Assembly (NCBI GenBank): GCA_021014325.1
Contig: CM037474.1
Coordinates: forward strand, 21,880,488-21,944,487
Source: Plazaster borealis
Lineage: Eukaryota > Echinodermata > Asteroidea > Forcipulatida > Labidiasteridae
DNA length: 64,000 nucleotides
Direction of reading: 5' to 3'
Positions 25,081 through 34,769 of the stretch are shown here, in pieces. Under the pieces are notes generated by a model. That model did no database searches. It was not told the origin of the DNA and saw only the letters and a program-made list of their open reading frames with translations. A program made the translations under genes and the position numbers. Position 1 is the first letter of the stretch. Each line of letters starts with the position of its first letter.

Positions 25081-25325
25081 GCGATGCCGATACCGACAGG
25101 CACCGATACCGATACCGATACCACGTATCTATCTGGCACCGATACTACGTATCTGCCGCTGCCTACTGCGTATCTACCTGCGAATCTGGCGTAGCGTGGG
25201 TTGGGTGCAGCCGATACCGATAGATACGCAGTATCGACTACGTGCCATCTATCGAGGCGCGCAGTATCGGTGCCAGGCACTACGTGCCGGTTGGGCGTAG
25301 CGCGGGTTGGGTGCAGGTCGATACA
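25081..25325. repeat. Hairpin-repeat spacer between genes A/B and C, left arm
   Basis: Composed of ccgata steps and short stem-loops around tacgta/cactacgtg cores (for example ggcactacgtgcc near 25276), plus two copies of a gcgtagcg-gggttgggtgcag unit. No coding potential is apparent. Confidence 0.75.
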
Positions 25326-25381
25326 ACCAAAAAATATATTTTGGAGCCAAATACTCGACAGATGGTGGATACGTAGTATCG

Positions 25382-25698
25382 TTACAGTAGCGGTTGGAGA
25401 CTACTTCGAGTAGGAGCTACCACACATCTATTGTGTTGTGCGGCAAAGTGTTTTCGCAACCTTCGAGATGCGCGCACCAAACACCCAGGGTTGTCAATAG
25501 TAGCGAGAGCGTCGAGAATTGCTATAGCGTCTGCGCAAGTTTGCGTTTGGAGGCATTTTTCCAAATCTACAACCATCGTCGCTATGGTAGGTTTTCGAGT
25601 ATAGGTTTTTGCAAACATTTTGCGAGCTTCTAGGGGGATTTTTTCGCACTCGAGGATAGCGCCGGAGGTGGTTTTTGTTGTTGGCAAACGGCAAGGTT
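25382..25698 (-). CDS. Left-arm-only open frame fragment (gene E)
   Basis: The left arm has a block at 25326-25698 that is absent from the right arm. It contains a minus-strand frame running from the block edge to a stop at 25382, about 105 codons, with an internal Met at 25618 (MFAKTYTRKPTIATMVVDLE). It contains CADAIAILDALATIDNPGCL and an Arg-rich stretch. The composition looks protein-like, but I recognise no family. Because the frame is open at the exact block boundary, it may be the 3' fragment of a longer gene of the same element family. Confidence 0.3.
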
Positions 25699-25732
25699 GA
25701 ACAATAGAGCAACAATAGTATACAAAGAAACC

Positions 25733-28333
25733 ATGGCAAGCAACAAAACTACAACAACCAAGCAAGCAACGCTCCAAGCTATGGGGCTTGAGCGAAAAAT
25801 CGGTGGGCGCCCACCTACTGCTCGAAAACACACACGAAAACAACCTCGTGGCGGACATCGCCAAAGTAGACTACCTACTTGGGCACCAAGGGCGCACCCA
25901 CCTTCGCCCCTTTGGGGCTTCCAACATTTGTCGACGATATCTATGTGTTTGGATATTTTCGAGCCGCGATTGTGTTGTTGTTGGAGGCAAAACCTCTTGC
26001 ACCATTGGGGGAGAAGGCGCCGCAAAAAAAATTGTGGGGAGGATCGGCATGGACGTCTCCGAAACCCTCGGAAAGGGCGCAGGACACATCCATACCACAA
26101 TCCTACACACCATAGGAATCGAAAGACAGGGCTCAATTCGCAACACGATAGAACGTATCGAGCAAGACACAAACCGCCACGCCCTAGAAGCGTGGAAAAA
26201 GAAATATCCAGAAGACACCCCCGCTGGGATCTTTGTAGCAAAGATTGGAGTATCCGAAATCTCTATGGAAGTGTTGCAAGAAGAGCTGCCAGCATTCGAG
26301 CGAGCTATTGCGTGCCATGGCTACGGACTCTATAGCATAGACTACACGAAAGACTTCTCGGGAGTCCTAGACCGCGCCACCCTTGTCGAACACCTCCTAG
26401 CATTGGGGTGGCGCGAACAAGGAGATCTAGCAGCTGCAATGCTAGAACCAACACCAACAGTCCTAGCCAACACAGGTAGCGTTGGCGCCCATGTATGCAC
26501 CTGGGTTCGAACAAACGGCGGGTACACAGTGCTTAATCAAAATATACAACAAAGTTGTGTCGAACCGAAGCTGGAGAAATCCGAGAACCAGTGGGAGGCC
26601 ATCTAGCCGACTATGTCGACTGCCCCAACCAACACCTACGGAAAACCTCTCTACACCCCGACGTCCAAGCAAGAGGTTGCACTAGAATCGAAGTTTCGTT
26701 GTACGCGTGCCGTGGAGACGCATTGTCGGCAACAACAGCGGAAAAAGTTGTCGGCGAAGCGTTGGCGGTTGTGTCGCCCGATTCCGAAGGGTTGTTTGTT
26801 GTACAACCACCAGCCAAACAATGGGAAAACCTTGCAGCAGCTCTAGACCGTTGTTTGGTGCTAGCCGATAGACCACAAAAAACAATCTTTGTAGCGTGGT
26901 ATGCCCACACAACAACCGGGAGAGTCTCTGGGGTTCGCATCCAACCTACACAAACAATAGCAGACAACGACGACACCTGGGAGCGTGCGGTGGTGTGTGC
27001 CGCAGGAGACTTTGGTTTTCGCGCTTGTCCGATATTTCGTGTCGATATACTTGGTATAGACAACGATACTCTAGACCTTGGACCACTACGGTGCTACACA
27101 AAAAGTAGCGATGCACCAACAATACTAGCTGCGAGCAAACGTCCCATGCAACTACATCCAGAAGCTCCCAACCCCACAACCCTCCTACCCACCACAAAAC
27201 ATGTGCAATGGGTTTGGTGAACAACAAAAGCCCAACAAGTCGGCAAACACGATTCGGAGCATATACTCGAAGAGATAGTAGAAATTGCGGCAAACCGCCA
27301 AATCTCGACACTATCTACAATAGACAGAGAGCGCAGGCGAACAGAGCTCCGCATAGCTGCAGAAGCAGAAATTTGGCTGCGCAAAGCAGGAAGCAAACTC
27401 GAAGCAGAGCGCGAATATTTGGCTCGCCAAAAAGAACACCGTCTAGCCGAACTTGTTCGACTTGGTAGAGCAGCCGAAAGCATGCGAAAATACAAACAAC
27501 TATCCGAGGAAATAGAAGAAGAAGTTGTTCTCGCGCTTTCGACAACCACAGGAACCCAAAAAATTGCAGAACTAGCAGAGTCTGGCACCTGGGCTGTTGT
27601 AGGGTATAGAGAAACCTTTGGGAAACACACGTACAACTCCATTCGAGTTGTGCTAGAACAAAACAACGAGAAAACAGTTGTTTGGGCAACGAAAAAGTTG
27701 GAAAGAATTCTTGTAGAATGTGTAGATATATTCGAAAAGCGCAGCGATACACGCCACAACCGAACAACAGCGTGGCTTCCACAACCCCACACAACAGAAC
27801 CGAAAAAAATATTTGGAGGGCTTTCGATATCGATTGGAGCGCAAAAAACATTCGAAAAAAATGGCGAAAAAATATCTTGGAATCCAATACACATAGAAAC
27901 AGCTATACACCCAAACCGGATTGGGTTTCTACAAGCGTTGGCAGAACGGTTCGAAGAGTATACCACAATCGAAGCAGAGCACGCAGCAGCCGAGGAAAAA
28001 GAATATTTGCGCGAAGTTGTACCACCAAAGCCCCTAGAAACACACAAAACCCTCGAGCTCGACGCTGGAGAGTATGTGTGCTACAAATTCGCTATCCAAC
28101 CATTTCGAGGTGCAAATAGAACCGTTCTATTCCTTGCACCTGCAGACGAAAATGGAAAACCCACAACAGACAACGAGGTACCTATCTATGGGCACTTTCT
28201 AGAAAAAGCTTTGCACCAAATGGGTGGACCCCAAAAACTTCGCGAAGCTCGCTCTCCACTTCTCTGCACCCTTGGAGAAGTTCGCACAACACCAAACAAA
28301 AAGAAAGATAGACAAACAACCATAGCGGTGTAG
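25733..28333 (+). pseudogene. Palindrome gene C, left copy, inactivated
   Basis: The same gene as 30026-32638 with the same start context (aaaccATGg at 25733). Compared with the right copy it is broken by frameshifts soon after the start (about 25785), around 25910-25975 and around 26515-26560, and by a CGA-to-TGA nonsense change at 27218-27220. The downstream two-fifths, including coiled coil and C-terminal domain, stay open to the stop at 28331-28333. Only one arm of the palindrome can therefore express the full protein. Confidence 0.8.
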
Positions 28334-28335
28334 CG

Positions 28336-28667
28336 CTATACAACGAGTCTACCACAAGGAGTGCAATACCCCAAACACCCCCAGGCACTACGTGCCTCTA
28401 CCACATACAACTTTCCTAGGTTCCAAGAACAAATTTTTTTCGCTTCTGTGGGCTCGAGATGTCCAAGAATATGGAAAGATTGTGGAAATTTGGCTGCAGC
28501 GGCGGCAATATTTTTCTTCGTACCAGGGTGTGTCTTGTTGGTACGCTGCTACGCATTCTTCGAACGCGCAGACCGGCGAAGTGTGGGCAGATACTACGAT
28601 CTGCCGCGAGCTCGCACGAATTCTATCTTGATTCTGCGCAGGTTGTAGGAGATGTAGTATCTGCCAT
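28336..28667 (-). pseudogene. Palindrome gene D, left-arm copy
   Basis: The inverted counterpart of 29686-30023, with start at 28667 and stop at 28336-28338. It carries a version of the same hairpin insert (near 28580-28605), so the insertion predates the formation or last homogenisation of the arms. It is tail-to-tail with gene C of this arm, two bases apart. Confidence 0.45.
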
Positions 28668-28984
28668 AGGGTATCTACATACTCTTGCCGACTCTCTAGT
28701 TGGTCTACATACCGACACGCCTGCGAATCTACCACGCCTAGAATACGGCTACTCTACCACCGACTGGCCTAGCACCGATTGGCACCGATACTACGATTCG
28801 CCGCTGCCTGCCGCTACCAATAGATAGATACGCAGTATCGGGTATCGGTATCTGCTTCTACCGTACACAACGTGTTGTCTGGAGTAGCGCTAGATAGGCA
28901 GCGGCACGTAGTCGATACTGTGTATCTATCGGTGCCAGTATCGCTACCAACTAGAGAGTCGGCAAAAGTATGTAGATACATACA
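28668..28984. repeat. Hairpin-repeat spacer at the inner end of the left arm and start of the centre
   Basis: Contains accgatactac, gatacgcagtatcg and ggcacgtagtcgatac units. Arm identity ends at about 28936, and the centre begins with a repeat of the upstream region of gene D. Confidence 0.65.
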
Positions 28985-29282
28985 ATGGCTATTCCAACTT
29001 GTGTAGAATCCAATATAGAATTTGTGCGAGCACCCTTTTCGCCACCCTACGCGTTCGAAGAATGTGTAGCAGCGTACCAACAAAACACGCGCTGGTACGA
29101 AGAAAAAATATTGCCGCCGCTGCAGCCAAATTTCCACAATCGTTCCATATTCTTGGACATCTCGAGTCCGTAGAAGCGAAAAATTTTGTTCTTGGAACCT
29201 AGGAAAGTTGTATGTGGTGGAGGCACGTAGTGCCAGGGGGTGTTTGGGGTATTGCACGCCTTGTGGTGGACTCGTTGTATAG
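28985..29282 (+). pseudogene. Palindrome gene D, third copy in the central spacer
   Basis: Starts MAIPTCVESNIEFVRA at 28985 and lacks the hairpin insert of the arm copies, so the first part reads continuously through AFEECVAAYQQNTRWYEE. A one-base difference in an A-run after WYEE throws it out of frame, giving an early stop at about 29171-29173. The conserved end of the gene, GGLVV with stop 29280-29282, is still recognisable. It is more diverged than the two arm copies are from each other. Confidence 0.45.
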
Positions 29283-29345
29283 CGCTGCACCACTATGGTT
29301 GTTTGTCTATCTTTGGTGTTGTGCGAACTTCTCCAAGGGTGCAGA
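29283..29345 (-). pseudogene. Truncated 3' tail of gene C in the central spacer
   Basis: Sequence directly after the central gene D matches the last ~70 bases of gene C (as at 30026-30100) with a small internal deletion, then breaks off into hairpin repeats. With the central gene D it shows that the spacer is a shortened third copy of the right-arm inner module. Confidence 0.6.
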
Positions 29346-29685
29346 GATATCTCTACGCACAGCACCACGTGCCTACCGATACTAGCGCCGGCACCGATAC
29401 TAGCACCGGCACCGATAGATACACAGTATCGACTACGTGCCGCTGCCTACCGCCATCTAGCGCTACTCCAGACAACACGTTGTGTACCGAGGTAGAAGCA
29501 GATACCGATACCGATACTGCGTATCTATCTATTGGTAGCGGCAGGCAGCGGCAGATACGTAGTATCGGTGCCAATCGGTGCTAGGCCAGTCGGTGGTAGA
29601 GTAGCCGTATTCTAGACGTGGTAGATTCGCAGACGTGTCGGTATGTAGACCAACTAGAGAGTCGGCAAGAGTATGTAGATACCCT
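29346..29685. repeat. Hairpin-repeat spacer at the inner end of the right arm
   Basis: Tandem gcaccgatactag units at 29370-29410, then the inverted match of the left inner spacer. No reading frame of note beyond the repeats. Confidence 0.65.
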
Positions 29686-30023
29686 ATGGCAGATACTACA
29701 TCTCCTACAACCTGCGCAGAATCCAAGATAGAATTCGTGCGAGCTCGCGGCAGATACGTAGTATCTGCCCACACTTTTCGCCGGTCTGCGCGTTCGAAGA
29801 ATGCGTAGCAGCGTACCAACAAGACACACCCTGGTACGAAGAAAAAAATATTGCCGCCGCTGCAGCCAAATTTCCACAATCTTTCCATATTCTTGGACAT
29901 CTCGAGCCCGCAGAAGCGAAAAAAATTTGTTCTTGGAACCTAGGAAAGTTGTATGTGGTAGAGGCACGTAGTGCCTGGGGGTGTTTGGGGTATTGCACTC
30001 CTTGTGGTAGACTCGTTGTATAG
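29686..30023 (+). pseudogene. Palindrome gene D, right-arm copy: small unknown protein, disrupted by a hairpin insert
   Basis: A start at 29686 (MADTTSPTTCAESKIEFVRA) and a downstream coding stretch (WYEEKNIAAAAAKFPQSF, HILGHLEPAEAKK, GCLGYCTPCGRLVV, stop 30021-30023) are conserved with the central copy. They are put out of frame by an insert of about 28 bp containing ggcagatac-gta-gtatctgcc, a perfect 9 bp stem. The stop faces the stop of gene C, leaving two bases between them, an arrangement repeated in the left arm and a reason to think D was a real gene of about 110 codons. I do not recognise its family. Confidence 0.45.
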
Positions 30024-30025
30024 CG

Positions 30026-32638
30026 CTACACCGCTATGGTTGTTTGTCTATCTTTCTTTTTGTTTGGTGTTGTGCGAACTTCTCCAAGGGTGCAGAGAAG
30101 TGGAGAGCGAGCTTCGCGAAGTTTTTGGGGTCCACCCATTTGGTGCAAAGCTTTTTCTAGAAAGTGCCCATAGATAGGTACCTCGTTGTCTGTTGTGGGT
30201 TTTCCATTTTCGTCTGCAGGTGCAAGGAATAGAACGGTTCTATTTGCACCTCGAAATGGTTGGATAGCGAATTTGTAGCACACATACTCTCCAGCGTCGA
30301 GCTCGAGGGTTTTGTGTGTTTCTAGGGGCTTTGGTGGTACAACTTCGCGCAAATATTCTTTTTCCTCGGCTGCTGCGTGCTCTGCTTCGATTGTGGTATA
30401 CTCTTCGAACCGTTCTGCCAACGCTTGTAGAAACCCAATCCGGTTTGGGTGTATAGCTGTTTCTATGTGTATTGGATTCCAAGATATTTTTTCGCCATTT
30501 TTTTCGAATGTTTTTTGCGCTCCAATCGATATCGAAAGCCCTCCAAATATTTTTTTCGGTTCTGTTGTGTGGGGTTGTGGAAGCCACGCTGTTGTTCGGT
30601 TGTGGCGTGTATCGCTGCGCTTTTCGAATATATCTACACATTCTACAAGAATTCTTTCCAACTTTTTCGTTGCCCAAACAACTGTTTTCTCGTTGTTTTG
30701 TTCTAGCACAACTCGAATGGAGTTGTACGTGTGTTTCCCAAAGGTTTCTCTATACCCTACAACAGCCCAGGTGCCAGACTCTGCTAGTTCTGCAATTTTT
30801 TGGGTTCCTGTGGTTGTCGAAAGCGCGAGAACAACTTCTTCTTCTATTTCCTCGGATAGTTGTTTGTATTTTCGCATGCTTTCGGCTGCTCTACCAAGTC
30901 GAACAAGTTCGGCTAGACGGTGTTCTTTTTGGCGAGCCAAATATTCGCGCTCTGCTTCGAGTTTGCTTCCTGCTTTGCGCAGCCAAATTTCTGCTTCTGC
31001 AGCTATGCGGAGCTCTGTTCGCCTGCGCTCTCTGTCTATTGTAGATAGTGTCGAGATTTGGCGGTTTGCCGCAATTTCTACTATCTCTTCGAGTATATGC
31101 TCCGAATCGTGTTTGCCGACTTGTTGGGCTTTTGTTGTTCGCCAAACCCATTGCACATGTTTTGTGGTGGGTAGGAGGGTTGTGGGGTTGGGAGCTTCTG
31201 GATGTAGTTGCATGGGACGTTTGCTCGCAGCTAGTATTGTTGGTGCATCGCTACTTTTTGTGTAGCACCGTAGTGGTCCAAGGTCTAGAGTATCGTTGTC
31301 TATACCAAGTATATCGACACGAAATATCGGACAAGCGCGAAAACCAAAGTCTCCTGCGGCACACACCACCGCACGCTCCCAGGTGTCGTCGTTGTCTGCT
31401 ATTGTTTGTGTAGGTTGGATGCGAACCCCAGAGACTCTCCCGGTTGTTGTGTGGGCATACCACGCTACAAAGATTGTTTTTTGTGGTCTATCGGCTAGCA
31501 CCAAACAACGGTCTAGAGCTGCTGCAAGGTTTTCCCATTGTTTGGCTGGTGGTTGTACAACAAACAACCCTTCGGAATCGGGGGGCGACACAACCGCCAA
31601 CGCTTCGCCGACAACTTTTTCCGCTGTTGTTGCCGACAATGCGTCTCCACGGCACGCGTACAACGAAACTTCGATTCTAGTGCAACCTCTTGCTTGGACG
31701 TCGGGGTGTAGAGAGGTTTTCCGTAGGTGTTGGTTGGGGCAGTCGACATAGTCGGCTAGATGGCCTCCCACTGGTTCTCGGATTTCTCCAGCTTCGAAGT
31801 TCGACACAACTTTGTTGTATATTTTGATTCGCACTGTGTACCCCGCTTCGTTTGTTCGAACCCAGGTGCATACATGGGCGCCAACGCTACCTGTGTTGGC
31901 TAGGACTGTTGGTGTTGGTTCTAGCATTGCAGCTGCTAGATCTCCTTGTTCGCGCCACCCCAATGCTAGGAGGTGTTCGACAAGGGTGGCGCGGTCTAGG
32001 ACTCCCGAGAAGTCTTTCGTGTAGTCTATGCTATAGAGTCCGTAGCCATGGCACGCAATAGCTCGCTCGAATGCTGGCAGCTCTTCTTGCAACACTTCCA
32101 TAGAGATTTCGGATACTCCAATCTTTGCTACAAAGATCCCAGCGGGGGTGTCTTCTGGATATTTCTTTTTCCACGCTTCTAGGGCGTGGCGGTTTGTGTC
32201 TTGCTCGATACGTTCTATCGTGTTGCGAATTGCGCCCTGTCTTTCGATTCCTATGGTGTGTAGGATTGTGGTATGGATGTGTCCTGCGCCCTTTCCGAGG
32301 GTTTCGGAGACGTCCATGCCGATCCTCCCCACAATTTTTTTTGCGGCGCCTTCTCCCCCAATGGTGCAAGAGGTTTTGCCTCCAACAACAACACAATCGG
32401 CGGCTCGAAAATATCCAAACACATAGATATCGTCGACAAATGTTGGAAGCCCCAAAAGGGGGCGAAGGTGGGTGCGCCCTTGGTGCCCAAGTAGGTAGTC
32501 TACTTTGGCGATGTCCGCCACGAGGTTGTTTTCGTGTGTGTTTTCGAGCAGTAGGTGGGCGCCCACCGATTTTTCGCTTCGAAGCCCCATAGCTTGGAAC
32601 GTTGCTTGCTTGGTTGTTGTAGTTTTGTTGCTTGCCAT
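30026..32638 (-). CDS. Palindrome gene C, intact copy: large unknown protein, possible Rep-like initiator
   Basis: An uninterrupted 870-codon frame from ATG 32638, chosen because it lies in a strong Kozak context (aaaccATGg) and is conserved in the left arm; the frame is open for 41 more codons upstream. There are no introns. Visible parts: an N-terminal region containing GAGHIHTTILH (about residue 115-125), which fits a His-hydrophobic-His pattern; LYSIDYTKDFSG; then IKIYNKVVSNFEAGE and CTRIEVSLYACRG, an order reminiscent of Rep_trans-type initiators (Asp motif, YxK, RxE). A long Glu/Arg/Lys-rich coiled coil follows at about residues 510-610. The C-terminal ~85 residues (ELDAGEYVCYKFA, PIYGHFLEKALHQMGG, LLCTLGEVR) are homologous to the end of gene A/B. 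I do not recognise the family; a replication or transposition role is a hypothesis. Its stop codon is two bases from the convergent stop of gene D. Confidence 0.75.
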   Translation of the reverse strand: MASNKTTTTKQATFQAMGLRSEKSVGAHLLLENTHENNLVADIAKVDYLLGHQGRTHLRPLLGLPTFVDDIYVFGYFRAADCVVVGGKTSCTIGGEGAAKKIVGRIGMDVSETLGKGAGHIHTTILHTIGIERQGAIRNTIERIEQDTNRHALEAWKKKYPEDTPAGIFVAKIGVSEISMEVLQEELPAFERAIACHGYGLYSIDYTKDFSGVLDRATLVEHLLALGWREQGDLAAAMLEPTPTVLANTGSVGAHVCTWVRTNEAGYTVRIKIYNKVVSNFEAGEIREPVGGHLADYVDCPNQHLRKTSLHPDVQARGCTRIEVSLYACRGDALSATTAEKVVGEALAVVSPPDSEGLFVVQPPAKQWENLAAALDRCLVLADRPQKTIFVAWYAHTTTGRVSGVRIQPTQTIADNDDTWERAVVCAAGDFGFRACPIFRVDILGIDNDTLDLGPLRCYTKSSDAPTILAASKRPMQLHPEAPNPTTLLPTTKHVQWVWRTTKAQQVGKHDSEHILEEIVEIAANRQISTLSTIDRERRRTELRIAAEAEIWLRKAGSKLEAEREYLARQKEHRLAELVRLGRAAESMRKYKQLSEEIEEEVVLALSTTTGTQKIAELAESGTWAVVGYRETFGKHTYNSIRVVLEQNNEKTVVWATKKLERILVECVDIFEKRSDTRHNRTTAWLPQPHTTEPKKIFGGLSISIGAQKTFEKNGEKISWNPIHIETAIHPNRIGFLQALAERFEEYTTIEAEHAAAEEKEYLREVVPPKPLETHKTLELDAGEYVCYKFAIQPFRGANRTVLFLAPADENGKPTTDNEVPIYGHFLEKALHQMGGPQKLREARSPLLCTLGEVRTTPNKKKDRQTTIAV

Positions 32639-32674
32639 GGTTTCTTTGTATACTATTGTTGCTCTATTGTTCAA

Positions 32675-33341
32675 TTGGTAATTTTTAGCAACCCTATGGG
32701 TTTCGGTGCGCAGCCGAAATCGGGAGAAAATCGTAGTATCGCCTACACCAGCAGATGGCACGTAGTCGATACTGCGTATCTATCGGTGCCAGATAGATGG
32801 CAGCCGATACGTAGTAGGCAGCGGCAGGCAGCGGCAGATACGTAGTATCGGTGCCAATCGGTGCCATGCCAGTCGGTGCCAGTGGCAGATACCGATAGAT
32901 ACGCAGTATCGACTACGTGCCATCTATCGGTGCCTGTCGGTATCGGTATCGACCTGCACCCCCCACGCTACGCCTACACCAGATAGTGGTAGATACGTAG
33001 TAGGCAGCGGCAGGCAGCGGCAGATACGTAGTATCGGTGCCAATCGGTGCCATGCCAGGCGGTGCCAGATAGATACGTGGTATCGGTATCCGTATCTGTA
33101 TCGACCTGCACCCAACCCGCGCTACGCCCAACCGGCACGTAGTGCCTGGCACCGATACTGCGCGCCTCGATAGATGGCACGTAGTCGATACTGCGTATCT
33201 ATCGGTATCGGCTGCACCCAACCCACGCTACGCCAGATTCGCAGGTAGATACGCAGTAGGCAGCGGCAGATACGTAGTATCGGTGCCAGATAGATACGTG
33301 GTATCGGTATCGGTATCGGTGCCTGTCGGTATCGGCATCGC
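32675..33341. repeat. Expanded hairpin-repeat spacer between genes C and A/B, right arm
   Basis: The same vocabulary as the left spacer, with extra tandem copies of a unit containing cagcggcagatacgtagta and cggtgccaatcggtgcc. The block 32675 to about 33095 replaces the left-arm segment 25326-25698. Confidence 0.75.
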
Positions 33342-34698
33342 CTACGGTACGCCCAAGGAAACAACTTCTCGGTCGTCCATTCTTTTCGAGATTGGCGACC
33401 TGCAAGCTTTGCCAAGTTTGCATAGAAATGGCTGGTCAAGCATTCGAAGTCTTTCTATTCCACCAAGATCGCGTACTGCTTCTTGGATGCTATACCCGTA
33501 CACAGGGGTGGTGGAGGGCTCGGTGCTGTTGGGGTCCGACAGAAGGAGTAGCAGCCTATTCCGACCCACCGCAAAGTTTTCGCAGAGGTAGGTCCCTCCG
33601 GGAGCTCCACGGCTTTCTTCCAGTGCTTGTAGGGTGGAATTTGGTGCAGCTCTAGTCCGCCCCTGGGTGCGCTCGTGTTTGGCAGATCTGCACGTTGTAT
33701 TGTAGCTGGCCTCCCGAGGGGTTCGTCTGGGGGGTCCAGGGAAAGCTTTCTGCAGAGGTCGTGCCCTGCCAGCCTACGCCAAATGCATGTATTTTCTTTG
33801 CACGGGCAGCGCTTCGCAGCAGTGCCAACAATCTCGACATATTGGAGGATCCAGAACACACACGCATCGTCGTGCAGATTTTCAATATTTAAAATTGCTA
33901 GGTTGACCTCGATGGTCTCTGGGCATACTAGTGGAGGAAGGGTTGGCGGGGGCCTGGTTGGAATATGTTTGTTTTTCCAGAGAACGCACTTCTGGCTTGC
34001 ATGACAATGGAGGGTGGAGCCACATTTGCAGGTGGAGGCGTCTCGGGAGAATATTGGCTGTATGCTGCTGCAGGCGATGCAATCGACGCAATCGCCCCTG
34101 TGTGTTTTTGTCGGTGAGATCGGCTCTGCAAGAACAAATCGTAGCTTCCCTGCGGAGATTTGGGGTTGGTTTGGAGGAACAGAAGGACAATGTCCACAAT
34201 TTTGTTGCTGCTCGACGGTTGCACCCGGCCAGCAATCATACTATATATTTCTAGAAGCTGCCTGGGAATTTGGTGTCTTTCGTAGAATGTATACCCCGAA
34301 AGCTCCAGAAGCTGCCTTTCCCTTGCCGACAAGAAAATCTGCGGCGCCAATTCCTGGGGAAGTGCCTCCTCCCCCTCGGGGGCCCTTCTTTGCAAGGGTG
34401 CGTGGGGCTGTGCCTCCTCGGCGGCCCTTCTTTGCTCGGGTGCCTCCTCGGCTATCCTTCTTTGCTCGGGTGCGGGGGGCTGTGCCTCCTCGACAATCCC
34501 TTCCGTGGTGCCCCGAATTTTTGTATACCGGGCTTGGGAGATGTGGTACTTTGCCTTCGCCTCTCGGACAGAGATTTTGCCGGACCGAATTTCGGTATAG
34601 GCCTCGAGTGGTAGCTGTGTTCTAGGCATACTGTATTTCGATTGGAGCTGTCTCTCGATTGATTCTATGTACTCGTATGCCTCTAATTGGAGGTACAT
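33342..34698 (-). pseudogene. Palindrome gene A/B, right copy, frame broken
   Basis: The inverted counterpart of 23725-25080, starting at ATG 34698. Here the Glu-rich linker region that is shifted in the left arm is in frame, and the first part is open to about 34143. The frame changes at a G-run there (three G on the coding strand; two in the left arm) and again near 33592, where the left arm is in frame. The two arms thus carry different lesions, plus one junction that is out of frame in both. Reading frames extending upstream of 34698 run into the tandem array and are probably not coding. Confidence 0.55.
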
Positions 34699-34769
34699 GG
34701 GTACAGGTTGGAGTACAGACACATTCCACAACGAGAGCCAGTCTTCCAGGGAATTGCAGGGTCGTGTAG

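Larger units (their letters stand above)
23015..28936 (+). repeat. Left arm of the giant palindrome
   Basis: The reverse complement of 29408-35408 apart from scattered single-base indels, substitutions and one replaced block. The left arm alone carries 25326-25698; the right arm has 32675 to about 33095 at that place. Most coding differences between arms are one-base changes in homopolymer runs. Confidence 0.85.
28937..29407. other. Central non-palindromic spacer of the giant palindrome
   Basis: 471 bp between the arms. It repeats, in right-arm orientation, the gene D upstream region, gene D and the tail of gene C, then switches to hairpin repeats. Confidence 0.7.

Noticed and set aside
27094..28047. 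Long open frames opposite gene C (about 317 codons, in both arms)
   Set aside because: These are antisense shadows of gene C; their Ser/Cys-rich composition mirrors its codon bias and they remain open even where gene C is clearly the coding strand.
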